From Colius striatus (taxonomy: Eukaryota; Chordata; Aves; Coliiformes; Coliidae): DNA of 64,000 bases. Location: NCBI RefSeq assembly GCF_028858725.1, contig NC_084759.1:176357770-176421769 (forward strand). The letters are read 5' to 3'. The notes below the pieces were generated by a model. It was not told where the DNA came from and did not search any database. It saw only the letters and a program-made list of their open reading frames with translations. The translations under genes and the position numbers were made by a program. Below are positions 1-12,800 of this stretch, piece after piece; position 1 is the first letter of the stretch, and the number at the start of each line of letters is the position of its first letter.

Positions 1-83
1 GTTAAAATGGGATGGAAATAACTATTCCAGAAAAACTGTACATCTAGATAAAATCAAACTTGAAATAAAGGGAATTCAAAATG

Positions 84-612
84 AAACACAGAATCATTAT
101 GGTTGGAAAAAACCTTTAAGATTGTCAAGTCCAACCAATAACCTCACACTGCCAAGCCCATTGCTAAACTGAACCACATTCCTCAGCACCTCATCTATGC
201 GTCTTTTGAATATCTCTAGGGATGGTGACTCCACCACCTCCTTTGGCAGCCCGTTCCAATGCCAAATAACCTTCTTGGTGAAAAAGTTCTTCTGAATGTC
301 CAATTTAAACCTCCCTTGATGCAGCTTGAGCCCATTTCTTCATGTCCTATCATTCATTACTGGAGAGGTCAACCACCACTTCACTGCAACTCCCCATCAG
401 GTAGTTGTAGAGAGTGATCATGTCTCCTCCCAGCCTCCTCTTCTCTAGGCTAAACATCCTCACTTCCCTCAGCCACTCCTCATAAGACCTACTCTCTAGA
501 CCCTTCACCAGCATTGTTTCCCATCTCTGGACATGCTCAGCACCTCAATGTCCCTCTTGTAGTGAGTGTCCCAGAACTGGACACAGTATTCAAGGTGTGG
601 CTTCATCAGTTC
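84..612 (-). mobile_element. CR1 LINE, 5'-truncated 3' end, antisense to the window
   Basis: The segment reads backwards as the 3' end of a CR1 retrotransposon. It opens with the CR1 3'-terminal pattern (AGAATCAT near a GGTTGGAAAA block) and continues into reverse-transcriptase C-terminal code. On the minus strand at 97-303 a decayed translation contains [19 protein letters not shown], the typical CR1 ORF2 tail. The far end, near the block GGACACAGTATTCAAGGTGTGG, is where similarity fades, so the 5' truncation is at about 612. The wording of its 3' UTR differs from the copies at 17839 and 55601, which suggests another CR1 subfamily, the same type as the copy at 23507. It is a dead copy. Confidence 0.88.
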
Positions 613-3029
613 ATTCCTTTCCTTTCTTCCCCTGACACCTTTTTTTTAAAAAGACTGCTAATTCTGATGCCATCAGTTTTATCATCCAAACTATTCAGGT
701 CAAATGCAACACAAATATTTAATGGAGACTGGTAGGTTTTCTGGGCTCACACAGATAACACTTGATTGCAAAATATCCAGCTATGGAATTCTCAGCTTTG
801 TGGGTTTGTAGCAATGTCCTCCAAAATCTCTTAGTTCAGCATTTGACTATTATGCACATCCCTTCTGTTGGCTTTCCTGCACTGCTGCTAAAAGATGCTG
901 TGCACCATCTCTGCAGTTGCAGAGATGACATGGGATAGCTCGCTGCTTTCATTACTGGTCTCTTGTCCTCCTGAGGACAGAACAACGTGTGGGGAAAACA
1001 GCTTTTCTTCTCTCTTCAGCGGTACTCTCAAATCAGACCCATCATTGCACAGACTCATGGAAGGCACCTGAATCTTTGAATGCACCATCATAATCCCCTT
1101 TCAGCTCCCAAAATAAGGATTAGCTGGGAGTTCAGTGAGAAAGAGGCCCAAGTCTGCTGGGAAAACAATGCAATCCTTAAGCACAGTGGGTTTGGATGAT
1201 GGCCACGCGGCAGAAGGCCTGCAAGGCGGCAGCCAGACAGATTGGCTGTCAGGGATAACATTTGTGGCTGTTAGTTGTGACTCCCCCTGCCTATTAGAAA
1301 TGGTTATTTCCACGACTGGTTCCCACCTGATTACAACATATCCCAGTGTTTTGTAACCCTCAGTGGAAGTTCTCTTTTGTTTCTCACAATTGGGATGGAA
1401 AAGGGAGGCTGCGACAGAGGAAAGGTCAAGAGAAAGAAGTTGTCTCGGAACAATTGCTTTCTAAACATGGAAAACCAAAATGTTTATTTATACAGTAGAG
1501 GAGTGCACTATGGAAAAGGACACAAGGAGACAGGTTTCTCCACTGCTTCCCATCTAGAAATTGATACGTAGCATGAGGTTCAAACACAGATGAGTCACCT
1601 CATACAATTCTCATACCATTTTAAAGGGCAGATGTTCAGTTTTGGATTACTGGTGCAAAATTCTATTTACAGTCAAGGGACAGAAATGGTCCCCATATGC
1701 CTATCAGCATCAGATCAATCACCTTCAGCAGGAACTTGTTTCTCCTCACTGGGGGTTGAGTCTGGGCACCTAGTTCATGGCTAACTAAATACACACAGGC
1801 CAGCTGCCTGTGCCTGGCATGGTCTGTCCTCAGGTGTGCAATCCATACATTTAATTTGTAATTTACAGAAGGCTCTAAGAGAAGCATAAAAGGAGAAGAA
1901 AGAAAGAAAGAAAATGCAATAAAAGTTAAAAAGGAAAAGACAAGGTAAATACAGGGGGGAAAAAAGTCAGCAGGGAAAAATACAATACTGGAAGCAGGAT
2001 GTGAATGCAGAAGGGAATTGGGATAAATGGCCAACCAAAAGTAGGAAATACTACACAGGCTTCCAATTACAGGTGTACAGGAGTGCTAGAGACATGGGAA
2101 ACTGTGTTGTAAAAGAATTTGTGCTTTCACACAAATGCCATGTCCCAACTAATGGGTCTTTCATTGCTTCTCTAAGAAAAGGTCAAGCCTTTTACCTACA
2201 TTTTCCTTCTCTTCAGTATTTCATAGAATGAATCATAGAATCGTAGGGGTTTGGATGGTTTGGTAGGGGTTTTGGAAGGAACCTTTAGAGATCATCTAGT
2301 CCATTTCTAAACAAAATTCTTTTTGACAACTTTGCTTTCAGAATCAGAAAGTTTCTCTATTGTTCACTTGCCTAATTTTCAAAGACATCTACATCTTCAG
2401 TTATGTTTTTCAGGCATATTTTTGTTTGGGCATATTTTTGTTCTCAAAATACCATAGTTTCTTGACAAAGGCAACGCAACAAAAGTAGCTTTGCCCCACT
2501 ATTATGTTGACCAAGACCATCTCATCTGCCATCTACCTGCGCCTAACTGCCGTCTTTTGTTATGTACTTAGGACATGTGCTCTTTGTTCTGTTTGCACAG
2601 CATCTGGCAAGATGGCATCCTGGTCTCTGACCGGGGGTCTGATGCACTAGGATAATACAGGTGATAACCACCAGCTTTTTGTTTAACGTTGCTATGCTGC
2701 ATGCAAGCCACGTTGTAGCTGTAAGCTTGCAAGTTCGAAAGCACCTCACTGCACACAGGTAACACCACGCTCTCCCGGTTTTGCATCGGTACTCATCCTG
2801 TTCTCCATCTGCCTCAGGCTATCAATCAGACTGATTTTTCTCAGCAGAGCATCCCTCGTGTATAGGTGTTTGGGTTTTTTTTTTTTTTACTCGTTTCTTT
2901 CTTACTGCAAAGCACGGCTTGTGCGGAGCAATTTCTTTGGAAAGAAGCCTAAGGCAATCTAGGCGCTAGTGCAGGCAGTTGGGGAGGTAACGGAGCAGCA
3001 GCTTTCCAGGGTAGAGCCGTGCAGCGCCA
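613..3029. other. Non-coding DNA upstream of YAF2; no gene recognised
   Basis: No exon of a known protein could be recognised here on either strand. The open frames of 60-123 codons show no family motifs, and several are complementary shadows of each other. By synteny with mammals this stretch should be the first intron of the divergent gene PPHLN1 on the minus strand, but that is inference only. A purine-rich GAAA repeat sits at about 1893-1912, a small CR1 fragment at 2228-2312, and a T tract at about 2876-2889. A GC-richer patch at about 1190-1300 has no identified function. Confidence 0.5.
2228..2312 (-). mobile_element. CR1 LINE 3'-end fragment, degenerate
   Basis: Two ATCATAGAATC-like units are followed by a GGTTTTGGAAGGAACCTTT block and then AGAGATCATCTAGTCCA, which is the conserved antisense 3' end of CR1. 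A small insertion or duplication interrupts the usual GGTTGGAAGGGACCT block. The fragment stops before any reverse-transcriptase code. Confidence 0.75.
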
Positions 3030-3132
3030 GTTTAGATGACTCGCACTGCCGCTCGGCCTGTTGTGACCTGCACCACCTCACGGCTGCCCGCCGGGGACGG
3101 CCCCTCCGCCGGTTCCGCGCTCCTGCCCTCAC

Positions 3133-3550
3133 CGCGACCCCTGTCCCCGCCGCCCGCGAGGCCTTGCCTCGGCTTCCGACATGGGCCTGGGCCCGGGCCC
3201 AGACCGGGGGCTCCGTCCTCCGACTCCGCCCGGGAAAGGCAACGCCGGGCCGCGGGCAGCCCCCACCCCGCGGCCGCGTAGCCCGCCCGGCCTAAGCCGG
3301 CGGAAGGCCGCCATGCCGCCATGCCCCCAGGGCGGCGCGTCTCTTTGCCGTGGCGGGACAATGGCCGCAGGTCGCCCACACGCCAACCGCCCCGGGGCCG
3401 CCCCTCGGCGCCGGGCCGGTCCCCTACCGCCACCGCCCCCGTCACCGCCGCGGCCCCGCCTGCCGCCCCCAGCAGCCCCCGCGGCGCGCCGGCCCCGCCG
3501 CAGCCCGGCTCGCAGCGCCCGAGCCGCGGCGGTTGCGAAGCTGCCGCCGT
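3133..3550 (-). other. Possible non-coding first exon of the divergent gene (PPHLN1?)
   Basis: On the minus strand a good splice-donor string, CGCG|GTGAGGG, occurs with the GT at 3132-3131 inside the CpG island. An exon ending there and starting somewhere in the middle of the island would fit a 5' non-coding exon of PPHLN1, the usual head-to-head neighbour of YAF2. The right boundary is a guess. No PPHLN1 protein sequence is seen in the window, so this rests on the donor motif plus synteny. Confidence 0.25.
3307..3322 (-). promoter_or_regulatory. Tandem YY1-type motifs (GCCGCCAT x2)
   Basis: Two perfect, directly adjacent copies of GCCGCCAT occur, the reverse complement of the YY1 core ATGGCGGC. 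They lie about 480 bp upstream of the YAF2 start codon inside the CpG island. Binding is inferred from the motif only. Confidence 0.45.
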
Positions 3551-3606
3551 GCGCGGCCCGCCGGGTGCCGCGGCCTGCGGGCGGCCGCTGGTTGGCGGCG
3601 GAGAGA

Positions 3607-3612
3607 CACGTG
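3607..3612. promoter_or_regulatory. E-box CACGTG in the YAF2 promoter
   Basis: A perfect CACGTG hexamer lies 192 bp upstream of the YAF2 ATG within the CpG island. This is the site class bound by USF and MYC/MAX bHLH-zip factors. The hexamer is short, so the call depends on its promoter position. Confidence 0.35.
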
Positions 3613-3803
3613 AGGGGGAGGGGGCTGCGACGGCGACGGCGGCGGTAGCAGGGGCAGGAGTTTCCCCGACAGCTGGAGGTTGCGGCGGCGGCTCCTCCTC
3701 CCCAGGTCCCAGTTAGAGCCTAGAGACCCCCCGCTCTCCTCTTTATTGACAAACACACAAAGAGCCGCGCCGGGGCTGGGCCGGGGACGCGTCTGGAGCC
3801 GGC

Positions 3804-3829
3804 ATGGGAGACAAGAAGAGCCCGACCAG
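3804..3829 (+). CDS. YAF2: YAF2 coding exon 1
   Basis: This exon encodes MGDKKSPT and two bases of R9, then the donor AG|GTAGGG. The ATG context GCCGGCATGG has G at +4 but a C at -3. The same first residues begin mammalian YAF2, which fixes the start. The 5' UTR extends upstream into the CpG island for an unknown distance. Confidence 0.95.
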
Positions 3830-6800
3830 GTAGGGGCAGCGGCGGCGCTGCCTCCTCCTCCTGCTCTCCGCCGGCCCTCTCCGCGGCGGCCGGTGCGCGG
3901 AGCCGGGGCGATGGCGGCCGGCGGGGCGCCCCGGGGGGGAGGCGGCGGCGGCGGCGTGAGGGCGTCGTGCCGGAGTTGCCCCTGGCGCGCGTGTGTCTCC
4001 GCAGGCCGAAGCGGCAGCCGAAACCCTCCTCGGACGAGGGCTACTGGGACTGCAGCGTCTGCACCTTCCGCAACGGCGCCGAGGCCTTCAAGTGCATGAT
4101 GTGCGACGTGAGGAAGGGCACCTCCACACGGTGGGTCGCCGGCGGGGGAAGCAGGGGCGGAGGGAGCCGTTGGGCGGCCTCCCGCCGCCCCGGGTTATGA
4201 GGAAGGGCGACTGTCACAGGAATCGGGTCAGGGTTTCCGGGGAGCTCCAGGACGGCCGGGAGGACTCCTCAGCCCCCTATCCTATCCCCCGACCTGGGGC
4301 TCCCCGGGAAACGTGACCCAAGGTGGGGAGCGGTTCGCCGGCGACTGTGGAAGCAAAATAAATGCCAGGAAGAGCTTAATTGCCCGCACAGTCTGACACC
4401 AGAGGGGCCGTGGCCCTCGCGGGAAGATGTGCGATCCCTTGGCATGTGCCTTGCTAAGACATTCTAAGTTGGGGTTTTTTTTATCCCCTTTAAACTCTTT
4501 GGTTTTTTTCCCTATGAGTTTAACTTTACCTCATAAATAACCTCAAAAATTTCTGTTATGGGGTTTTTAATCTGCTTTTCATCACAGAGCATCACTGTGC
4601 AGGTTTCTGGGGGCTACAGCGGAGGTTAGTATCCTTTGGCTGTTTAGGGAGGAATTGTTAATTAGCTGAACTGCGCCGTAGTACTGAAGTGCCACCCTTC
4701 ATGTCCGTGGCTTCCCAAGAGGACCTTTTCTCTGCACTCATCGGAAAGCTTGCAGTGAATCACCTGGTTCCTGCTCAGCCTGTGTTTTTTCCAGTATTGT
4801 GAACTAAACGTGGATACCAGGGGAATGGAGGTGTTTTGTAAAACCGACAGGAGGGCACTTGTAGCCGTTGCATGCCAACAGAAGAGAATATTGCTAAAGA
4901 ATCCTTTGTTATGGTTGTCGTACCCTATGGGTTAATCCTGTCGGCAATAGAAGGAGTTTAAGTGGCAATGAAAGTTGCAGTCGTATCAAAAGCAGCAGTT
5001 AATTCTAGATACTGGTCAAAGCAGTGCTGAATGCGAGTTGCAACAAATGTGACATGTTTGAAACTGTATGTGCAAGATTGGGTCTAATTACTTGACAGCA
5101 AAGATTCATCTTTATTGCTAGAGTTGATTTCCTAGACTTCTGAAAACCAGAGTGACTACTCAAAGGATTTCTTGTAACTTCAGTTTTGAGTAATAGTTGA
5201 TTTTTAATTTTTTTTTCTGTTTTTGAACCAAGGAAGTCACTGAGGTAAATGTGCTGAGAGGAATTGCATCACTCACAGGGTAGTTCCCAGTTATAACAGC
5301 AGCATTCTGTTTGTATCACAGATAGATTTGTACAGATTGATAACATTCAGCAAAATGATACTGATGAAACAACGAATGCATGCAAAATCTTTAAAACAGC
5401 TCAAATGGTGCCTCTTTAACCCCCACTCAGCTTGATAGGCAAAGTCAATTTAAAATTATGTTCTGTTACATTGGAAACTCAATTGAGTGAAAGCATTGAA
5501 ACTTAAACAACAACAAACCAACAAAAAAAGAATGTGGAAAAAACAAACAGTTCTGAGAAACCAATATTATCATTGCTTTCCCCACTTGAATATTTCATAT
5601 TTTAAAAATATTTTAGCAACAAAATATCCTTTTTTGATGCTGTTTTATTTTTGTTTCTGCGTTCTCTCCACTCAGTGAACTGGTATGCAGAGCTTTAGTT
5701 AATAGATTGATTTCTGTTTCTCTGCTTAAATTCTGAAGCAATGTGTATCTGAGCAGGTTTATGGGTTTGTTTTTCCCATAAGGTTTACATGGGCTGCATT
5801 TTCACATGTTTGCAAAGTCCAGAATTTGCCTATGGCATGAGATAAATAGAGGTGGAGGTTTTAGGCCAGGCAATTTTAGGCCCCAGTTCTGAAATTAGTT
5901 TTGAGCTGGTAAGTAGACCTTTGTGTCTATGGAGAGAATCATTAGGATGCCAAAGAGACACAAAAGGCCATTTGGGTGGATTTTTTTTTTTTTTTTTTTT
6001 TGTAAGGAGCTGTAGTCCAAGAGACCAAATTGAAGCCTTGTTAAAACATTTGGTAGTGCTGCCTATACTACAAAATGTTTTTCATCAATGTTGGTCAGAA
6101 TAACAATGCTGTGGTGTTTTGATGACACTGTGCATGCATTTTGGGTTTTTTAAGTCTTCCATTTTGAAACTCACTTAGATTAAATTGATGCCTCAGCACA
6201 GTTCTTAATGTGCAATGGTTCTTACTTCAAAATTTCTACTGCATTTTTCTTACTAATATACAGCTTTGTCTGTAAGACACTGTTAAGCACCATTTTTTCG
6301 GTTCGGAGAAATCCATTCCTAGGGTGGAGGATGGTTTAATGTCTGCTTCTGCATGTTAGAATTCACTAAATGTGACCAGATTTGCAGACAGAAAAATAAG
6401 CAATCGTAGTCAAGTTTAGTGGTTTTGAAAGCCACTGGAAGTTGGGTGCAAATTTTATTAAAACAGTTGCATTTTTTAATAATAATCATGTACAATTAAC
6501 TTTACAGAAGTATTTTCAGGTGTGAGGTTGGACTTCTGGGTGTTTTCACTGTTGGATAATTTCTTCTCTCTGAAAGAATTATCTTTTATGCCAGAGGGTA
6601 GACATGGATTATAATCTTTGACAACTGGTGGAATTGTTAAGATTAGTGGAAATAATTCGTATGACTTCTTGATTATATTTTAACGTATTCTAGACTGCAT
6701 TTTCAAAGCAGATTGGTTCATGGAGTTAAACTGACTTCGTGGCAGTATCACCTTGAATGATTAAACAGGCTGTGCTTGGATGGGAGATGTCCTGGGTGCT

Positions 6801-9800
6801 GGAGGAAGCAGTGTAACCGAGTGCCACTTGGCACTCGTTCCTTTATCCTGGCACTAAAGGAGTGCCACAGCATGGTGCCTGTTAGATGTGCCATGAGTCA
6901 GATGTAAAACCAAGCTCCTATCTGCCAGTTGGAAATCCCTGTACCTTTCACTATAGAACCATTGTCAGACTTCAATTTGGTAATGTTGCTGAGGATCTAA
7001 ATTCTCCCTGTAGATATGACTTTCTTTGCTTTCTAACCTAAAATGTTCTGTATTGTTGCTTGGGTACTGAGAAATTACTATGTTCCTCTTGATAGGAGAC
7101 TGTACTGAATATAGTAATTTTCTATACGTGACCTTTAAAACGTTTTGAAATCTTTCTAGATGAAAGATGTTGTATAAATTTAAGGAACCTAGGGCTGTAA
7201 TAATCATTCCTTACTTGGACAGATTTCCTGCTGAAGTTCATTAGAAGCATGAGTAAGGAACGCTGAATAGAACCCTAACATACTGTGTTACAGAGGGAAT
7301 TGGTAACGAACTCTATATTTAGGTTGCCTAATAGTTTCCATTATAAAGAAATTGTGTGATCTGTTTGAGAAGCTCTATTGTTTGCAAAAGCCGTTGAAGG
7401 TTGGCAAGAGGAAGAGTCCTTAGGCTAAATAAGTGGTTTGATTTCCTTGCCCTGTTAAATTGTTTAAGTTTTGCTGAGATGTAAACACTTGAAAGTCATC
7501 ATTCCCCCTCTATCAGTCTTGTTGTACGGAAAAGCAAAGCAATTGCTAGAGCCCTGAAAAAGCTCAGGCTGGCATCACTAAAAGCAGCAGTGGCAGTGGT
7601 ATTGTGCCGAAAACCTGGAAGGGAATTAGTTGGCTCCTGGGTAGGTTATAGTGGGGTTGCTGAACTTGGTCTGACTCACAAATAATGCTTTGCCTAAAGC
7701 AACTTGCCTCTGTGGGCATGCTACCATTTCTTTTCTTCTTTCTTTCTTTCCTTCTGCTCTTCATGGCACTGTCAGAATCAGGAGTAAGCTAATACCAGTT
7801 GACTTTCAAGAACTGGGCTCAATCCTTGGACAGACATTAATGCAGCAAGGATTTGCTTCCAGTTTGTTGGTCCTTTGATGGGTTTTTGTGTTTTGTTGTG
7901 TTTGGCTTTGTTTTTTTTCTGGCCAGCTAACACGGTTAGTCATTGTAATTTAGATGCCTTGTAAAAGATGAAGATTTAAAAGTTTCAGTGCTGCACTCTT
8001 TCTAAGGGATGTATGTTTGCTACTCATTTCTGTCTTCTAGGAGGCCGCATTAACTCCTCCATTGCTGTGCTCCAGCTTTCTCAGATCATATTAGTGCACT
8101 TGTTATTCAGTTAGTGACAGCATCCAGGTTTACAATGACCTGCCCCTTTGATTTTCTTAAATGTGATTTTTTTTGTGCATGAACATTATGGTCTGGTCTC
8201 TAGTTGCAGGATCCCATTCTTTTTTTTTTTCCATGCTGTGACAAGCTGCTTCTCTATTCAGTGTAAAGGATGAGCATCCAGGGGAGTGTAGTGACAGCTA
8301 CAGGAGAAACTGCAAATCCTCCTTTTTAAACTTCTGAATTCTTGGCACGACACTCTGCCATGTGAATAAAGGCAAAAAGGGGACAGGGATACATGATCAA
8401 TTTCCCTCTTCCAGAGTCAATGGCATTCTGTACCTTTGAAATTAGGAAAAAGGGCAGAACTCCAAAGCATATTTTCACTAATAGTTTTTTTCCTAGTTGT
8501 AACAAGGTTTGTTATACAAAGATATAATCACTTCATACTTGTTACAGTTTAATTTTATTTTTTAGAATTATATGTATTGCTTTGAATTCAGTGAAAACTT
8601 AATCATATCTATGAATCTGAGACTTAAAGCACACTATTAAAGCCTAAAGTATTTTTCTTTTGGTGGGAGGAAAGGAGGGAGAATTAGGAGATATTACAAG
8701 TGACTTCTGTGAAGTTTGATGTTGAGTGGTTGGTTTGTTTTTTAGGTATTCCTCTCTGATATACATGTTGAGTATTCTGCTATATGCAATATTTACATAG
8801 AATAGCCTCTGAAATTTGTAGCCAGAATAAGAACTTTGTCTCAAGTCAGGATGAATTTCTGTGGATTTGGGATCTATACTTCTTAATGTCCTGTACTACC
8901 AAAGTAGAGACAGACATAAGCAGATGAATGGGAGCATGGCTTCTGTGTCGTGTGCCTTATTGATCTCCATTACCGAATCATTCCTTTTCTCTCAGCTTAA
9001 GATACAAAAGGCCAACTTCACATCGTACCAGACAGAAGTGTCTAAGGTATGAGGAGCCTTACAAAAGGGATGCCATTTTCGTATGTTTGCTTGATATTTC
9101 ATCTGTTCTCCTTGATTGTGTCTGACAGTGCAGCCATTTAAAATATGTGCATGTATTTTATAAGCATGTCTGACAATTTCCCAAACATGAGATACAAATC
9201 TCTACTTGAAGTTGTCATGAGTTTGTTTTATGCTTTGAGAAGCATAAATAAAATGTTTAATTTTTAAACTTGGATATCAAGGTCATTTTTCTTCAGAAAA
9301 TATGTGCAATTTGTTTAGTCATGTACCATCTGGATGTTTATAGGCACAAATCAGTTACAAATACCAGATTTGGTTAAATGTATTTCTGTTGAAGCACAGT
9401 ACTGCTCAGGACAGAGTTGGTACTTCTATTGTATATCTGGTTTAACATGTCTGTTTTACAACAGCTTGTTAAGGACTCTCTCTTCTGCCTTTCACTGTGC
9501 AGCCTCTGTGTGCACACATGCGCATGCGTGTGTCTGGGGAAGGCTGTGAAGGAGAAAAAGAGGAAGAAGCGCCTGTCATGCTGATTTTGCAAATACATGA
9601 CTGAATCAAGCTTAACAGACTGAAGAGTTGTTCGTAACTTGTGGTAGTTTGGAGAAGGAAATATTTGCAGGGATGAAGTGAGTGGAAAAGTCATGTATAA
9701 TCCATGTTTTGCCAAGCTCTGTGTTACAAGTTTTATGTTTTAGCTTAAATATTAAATTATCAAGGGAAGCAGGAATAAATAGTTCTCTCTTGCTCACAGT

Positions 9801-12800
9801 GGTTGGGTGATGTAGTCATTCTGGACCTCTATTATTCTTTTTAAAACAAATTTTTAAAAGTAACCTTTGGAATTATTAAGGAATTTATTTAAGAATTATT
9901 TTCCCTAAGAAGTACAGTGAAATTTAAGGATTTTGCACACACTGACTTGAATATAGTTTTGATTTTCCATATAAAACAATTAAATATTTTTTTAATTGAT
10001 TGGAGTGGCTCTATTAAAATACCATTAATAGGTGGAGCTTGTATGAGCAATAGGGAATGCAGTGAGCAACCAATCAAAAGAAGATAAAGCTTATATTTTA
10101 GAAAGACTAAATAAGTAGTTGGGTTTGTATTTGGGGATTTTTTTTTTTTATTTGTTGTTTTTATGGTTAATTCTTTTGTTAAGTCTCTGTAGTTTTGAAC
10201 CTGACATTTTAATCCATTATTCTAGACAGCTCATTAAAAAAGGTGCTTTTTTTACTTAAACATGAGCACGGTATTTTTAGTTTGATGTTTGTTTGGATAT
10301 TTTTCTTTTGTAACTTTCCTAAAGTTTGTTAAAGCTTGGACTTTTTTCCCCGCTTCCCCTCACTTTTCTTAGTGCAATCTCTCAGAAGAAGATGAAAAGT
10401 ATTTTGTTTGATATTAGGATAAGACCCAGTAGGACCTCTTTGATCCGACTTTAACAGTTGATTTAAACCTAGTTTAGTTGTTTCTTTTTAATTATATTGA
10501 AAATATAATTAAAACTACTGCTGTAGTTATATCAGCAGTCATCTTTGGCTAGAAATTTACATACCTGTCATTGTGACTTGACCTTTTATGTGTATATACC
10601 TTAACTAATGAAAGAAACAAACAAGGAGCAGAAAGAGACTTATTGCTTTCTATGAACTTTTTCCTTTCTGTGATAATTAACGAAATCAGAGCTGGTGAAC
10701 AGGAAGAAAAACGTAGCCTTCTCTTTCCAAGATCTCAGATCTGATTATAGATTTAGGAGATAGACTCTCTAGAAGGCCAACTGTTAATGGGCACTGCAGG
10801 GTCAAATGTCAGTGTTCTACCAGTTAGGGATGGCTTGTTCAGCTGAATTGTACCAAAGCCAAGCAAAATAGATTAGCATTTTTTTCCCCACAGCTACTAA
10901 GTAGAAAAAGCTTTGAATACGTTTGGATTCATTATAGGGATGGTTCTATGGAAACTTAACATGTCTCATTTGGCTTATCCATGTTGCCCTAGGAACTCAG
11001 GATGGAAAGGTCTTCCAGTGAGCTAGACCCTCTCCCATATTGAAAGAGGATCAGTAAACCTGGGCAACTTTCAGCACAATCTTCCTCTTAACTAGTCTGC
11101 CATGAAGGAGACTGTGACCCTTTCAGACAGTTTATTTATAGTGCTTTTTACCATTGATGTTTTTCCAGGTATCTGACCCTTCAGTAAGATAAGTTGATTT
11201 ACACTCTCGCTATCCCCAGTGAATTGCCAACTATATTTTTAGTTCTTTGTTTATTGGGTCATGGTTTCCATGTTCACCCATTTTCTCTCTGTTAAGCTTT
11301 TCTTACAGAAATAAAATTTCAGCAGCCCTTTCTTATAGGTGACAGTTTTCTTTAGTTTATATCATGATTCATTGTTTTTGACTCTTCAGTTGGCACATCT
11401 GTTTCTTACAGTAGTAGCCCAGAATAAGGACATATGTTCAGCTCAGTCATTTATAGCGTAAGGTTTAGTGGGATTGTGCCTTTCCAGAATCCTGCAAAAT
11501 TGTGATGTCTGATGTTGGTACTGCTATGAATGAAGATTTTCCTTTTGTATGGTAGTATCCTGACGTGACTTCTCCGTGCCTTGTGATGGACTTGATTCAG
11601 TAAAGTCTGATGTCCTTTTGTGTCCTATTATTAGTTAAGTAGGACATTTTTTGTGCAATCATGGGACCTGTGGTGCTTTATGTTGCCTTTCTTGGATTTC
11701 ATTGTTTTGACTTTTTAGAAGTCATCTTAGGTCAGGATGGTCTTGGCAGCTTGTTCTCACCACCTTTCAGCCTGGCTCTCTTTGTTCTATTCCTTATTCT
11801 TGTGTCCAAGGCATGATTAAACGTATTACATTGTCTGCCCTTAGAACCTTGCTATAAATACTATCCTAATCTACAGCTGGTGGTTGAGAACTATTGAAAA
11901 CAAACAAATAAACAGACCTTGATTTTGAACTTCATTCTGCACAACTTTGTCCCAGCTGTAGTGTAGGTTGAGTGGTAGAAAATGCTTTTGATTTTGTTGC
12001 AAGTCAATAAATGGGATTTGTGTTTCGTTTTTCCTGGTTATATTAAAGAGAGAAACTAGATCGTGTCAAGCCAATTGGCTTTATCTTTTCATGCTCCCAA
12101 ATGTTAAAGAATTTCATTCTAGTATCATTCTGAAATTTGAGTTAGGCTGAGTAATCTACTACTTCTTGCATTTTTACTTAACCCATCTTGTGATGGGCTT
12201 TTTTTTCATTTTTTCTTTTGGTCTTCAGCAGCACTTGATGACTTCTTCCATCTTCATCTAGTTCTCTAAACAATCTTCTTCCAAGGGTGGATTTCATTAA
12301 ATGCTGTTGACTGACATATATAACATTCAGTAGCCTGATCTGTTTCTTATTCTAATTTGTATTTGTATCCCCTTATTTAATTTGTTATATGAAACTGAAC
12401 TTTTATGGGGACATTGAAGCAAAGAAGCCTTTACCCCATCTTTTATTTTCTTTCTTTCCATGTTTGATAGTGGATATACTTCTTTATTTCCATGATTAAG
12501 TACTTTCTTGTTGGATATAAGTAGTGTGTTTCCATGCGTTTATTTATTTTTTTTTTTTTAAGTAGAAATGTCATCTTTGTTTTTAGTGACACTGGGAGTA
12601 CTCTTGCTCACTGAGTTCTTTTCTAGGGAAAATTATTACCTGTCCTGGACTAAAAGCTACTGGGATTTCAAGAAACACCTACAATAAGATTAAGTATGTT
12701 GAAAGAGAAGTCTAGCTGGTAAGAAGAAACCTCTTGTGTCACCTGTAGAGTGATGAGTGATGCCCCATGACTTTTTATAACAGTTTTTTCTTTACTGTTG

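Larger units (their letters stand above)
3030..4330. promoter_or_regulatory. CpG island: YAF2 promoter, probably bidirectional
   Basis: GC content and CpG density rise sharply at about 3030 and fall again near 4330, in contrast to the AT-rich flanks. The island covers the YAF2 5' UTR, exon 1, the 175-bp intron 1 and exon 2. No TATA box is evident at a sensible distance from the start codon. It holds an E-box (3607-3612) and YY1-type motifs (3307-3322, 3910-3918). In mammals the PPHLN1 and YAF2 start sites lie head-to-head in one island, so the left half probably drives PPHLN1 on the minus strand. The transcription start sites cannot be placed from sequence alone. The long open frames across the island on both strands are an effect of GC richness and are not annotated as genes. 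Confidence 0.85.

Noticed and set aside
888-1356. Frames on both strands in the GC-richer patch as possible PPHLN1 exons
   Set aside because: None shows PPHLN1-like Arg/Tyr/Asp-rich sequence, and plus and minus frames overlap.
3032-4099. Many 80-155-codon frames across the YAF2 CpG island
   Set aside because: Same GC effect. They run through the YAF2 splice sites and show no motifs.
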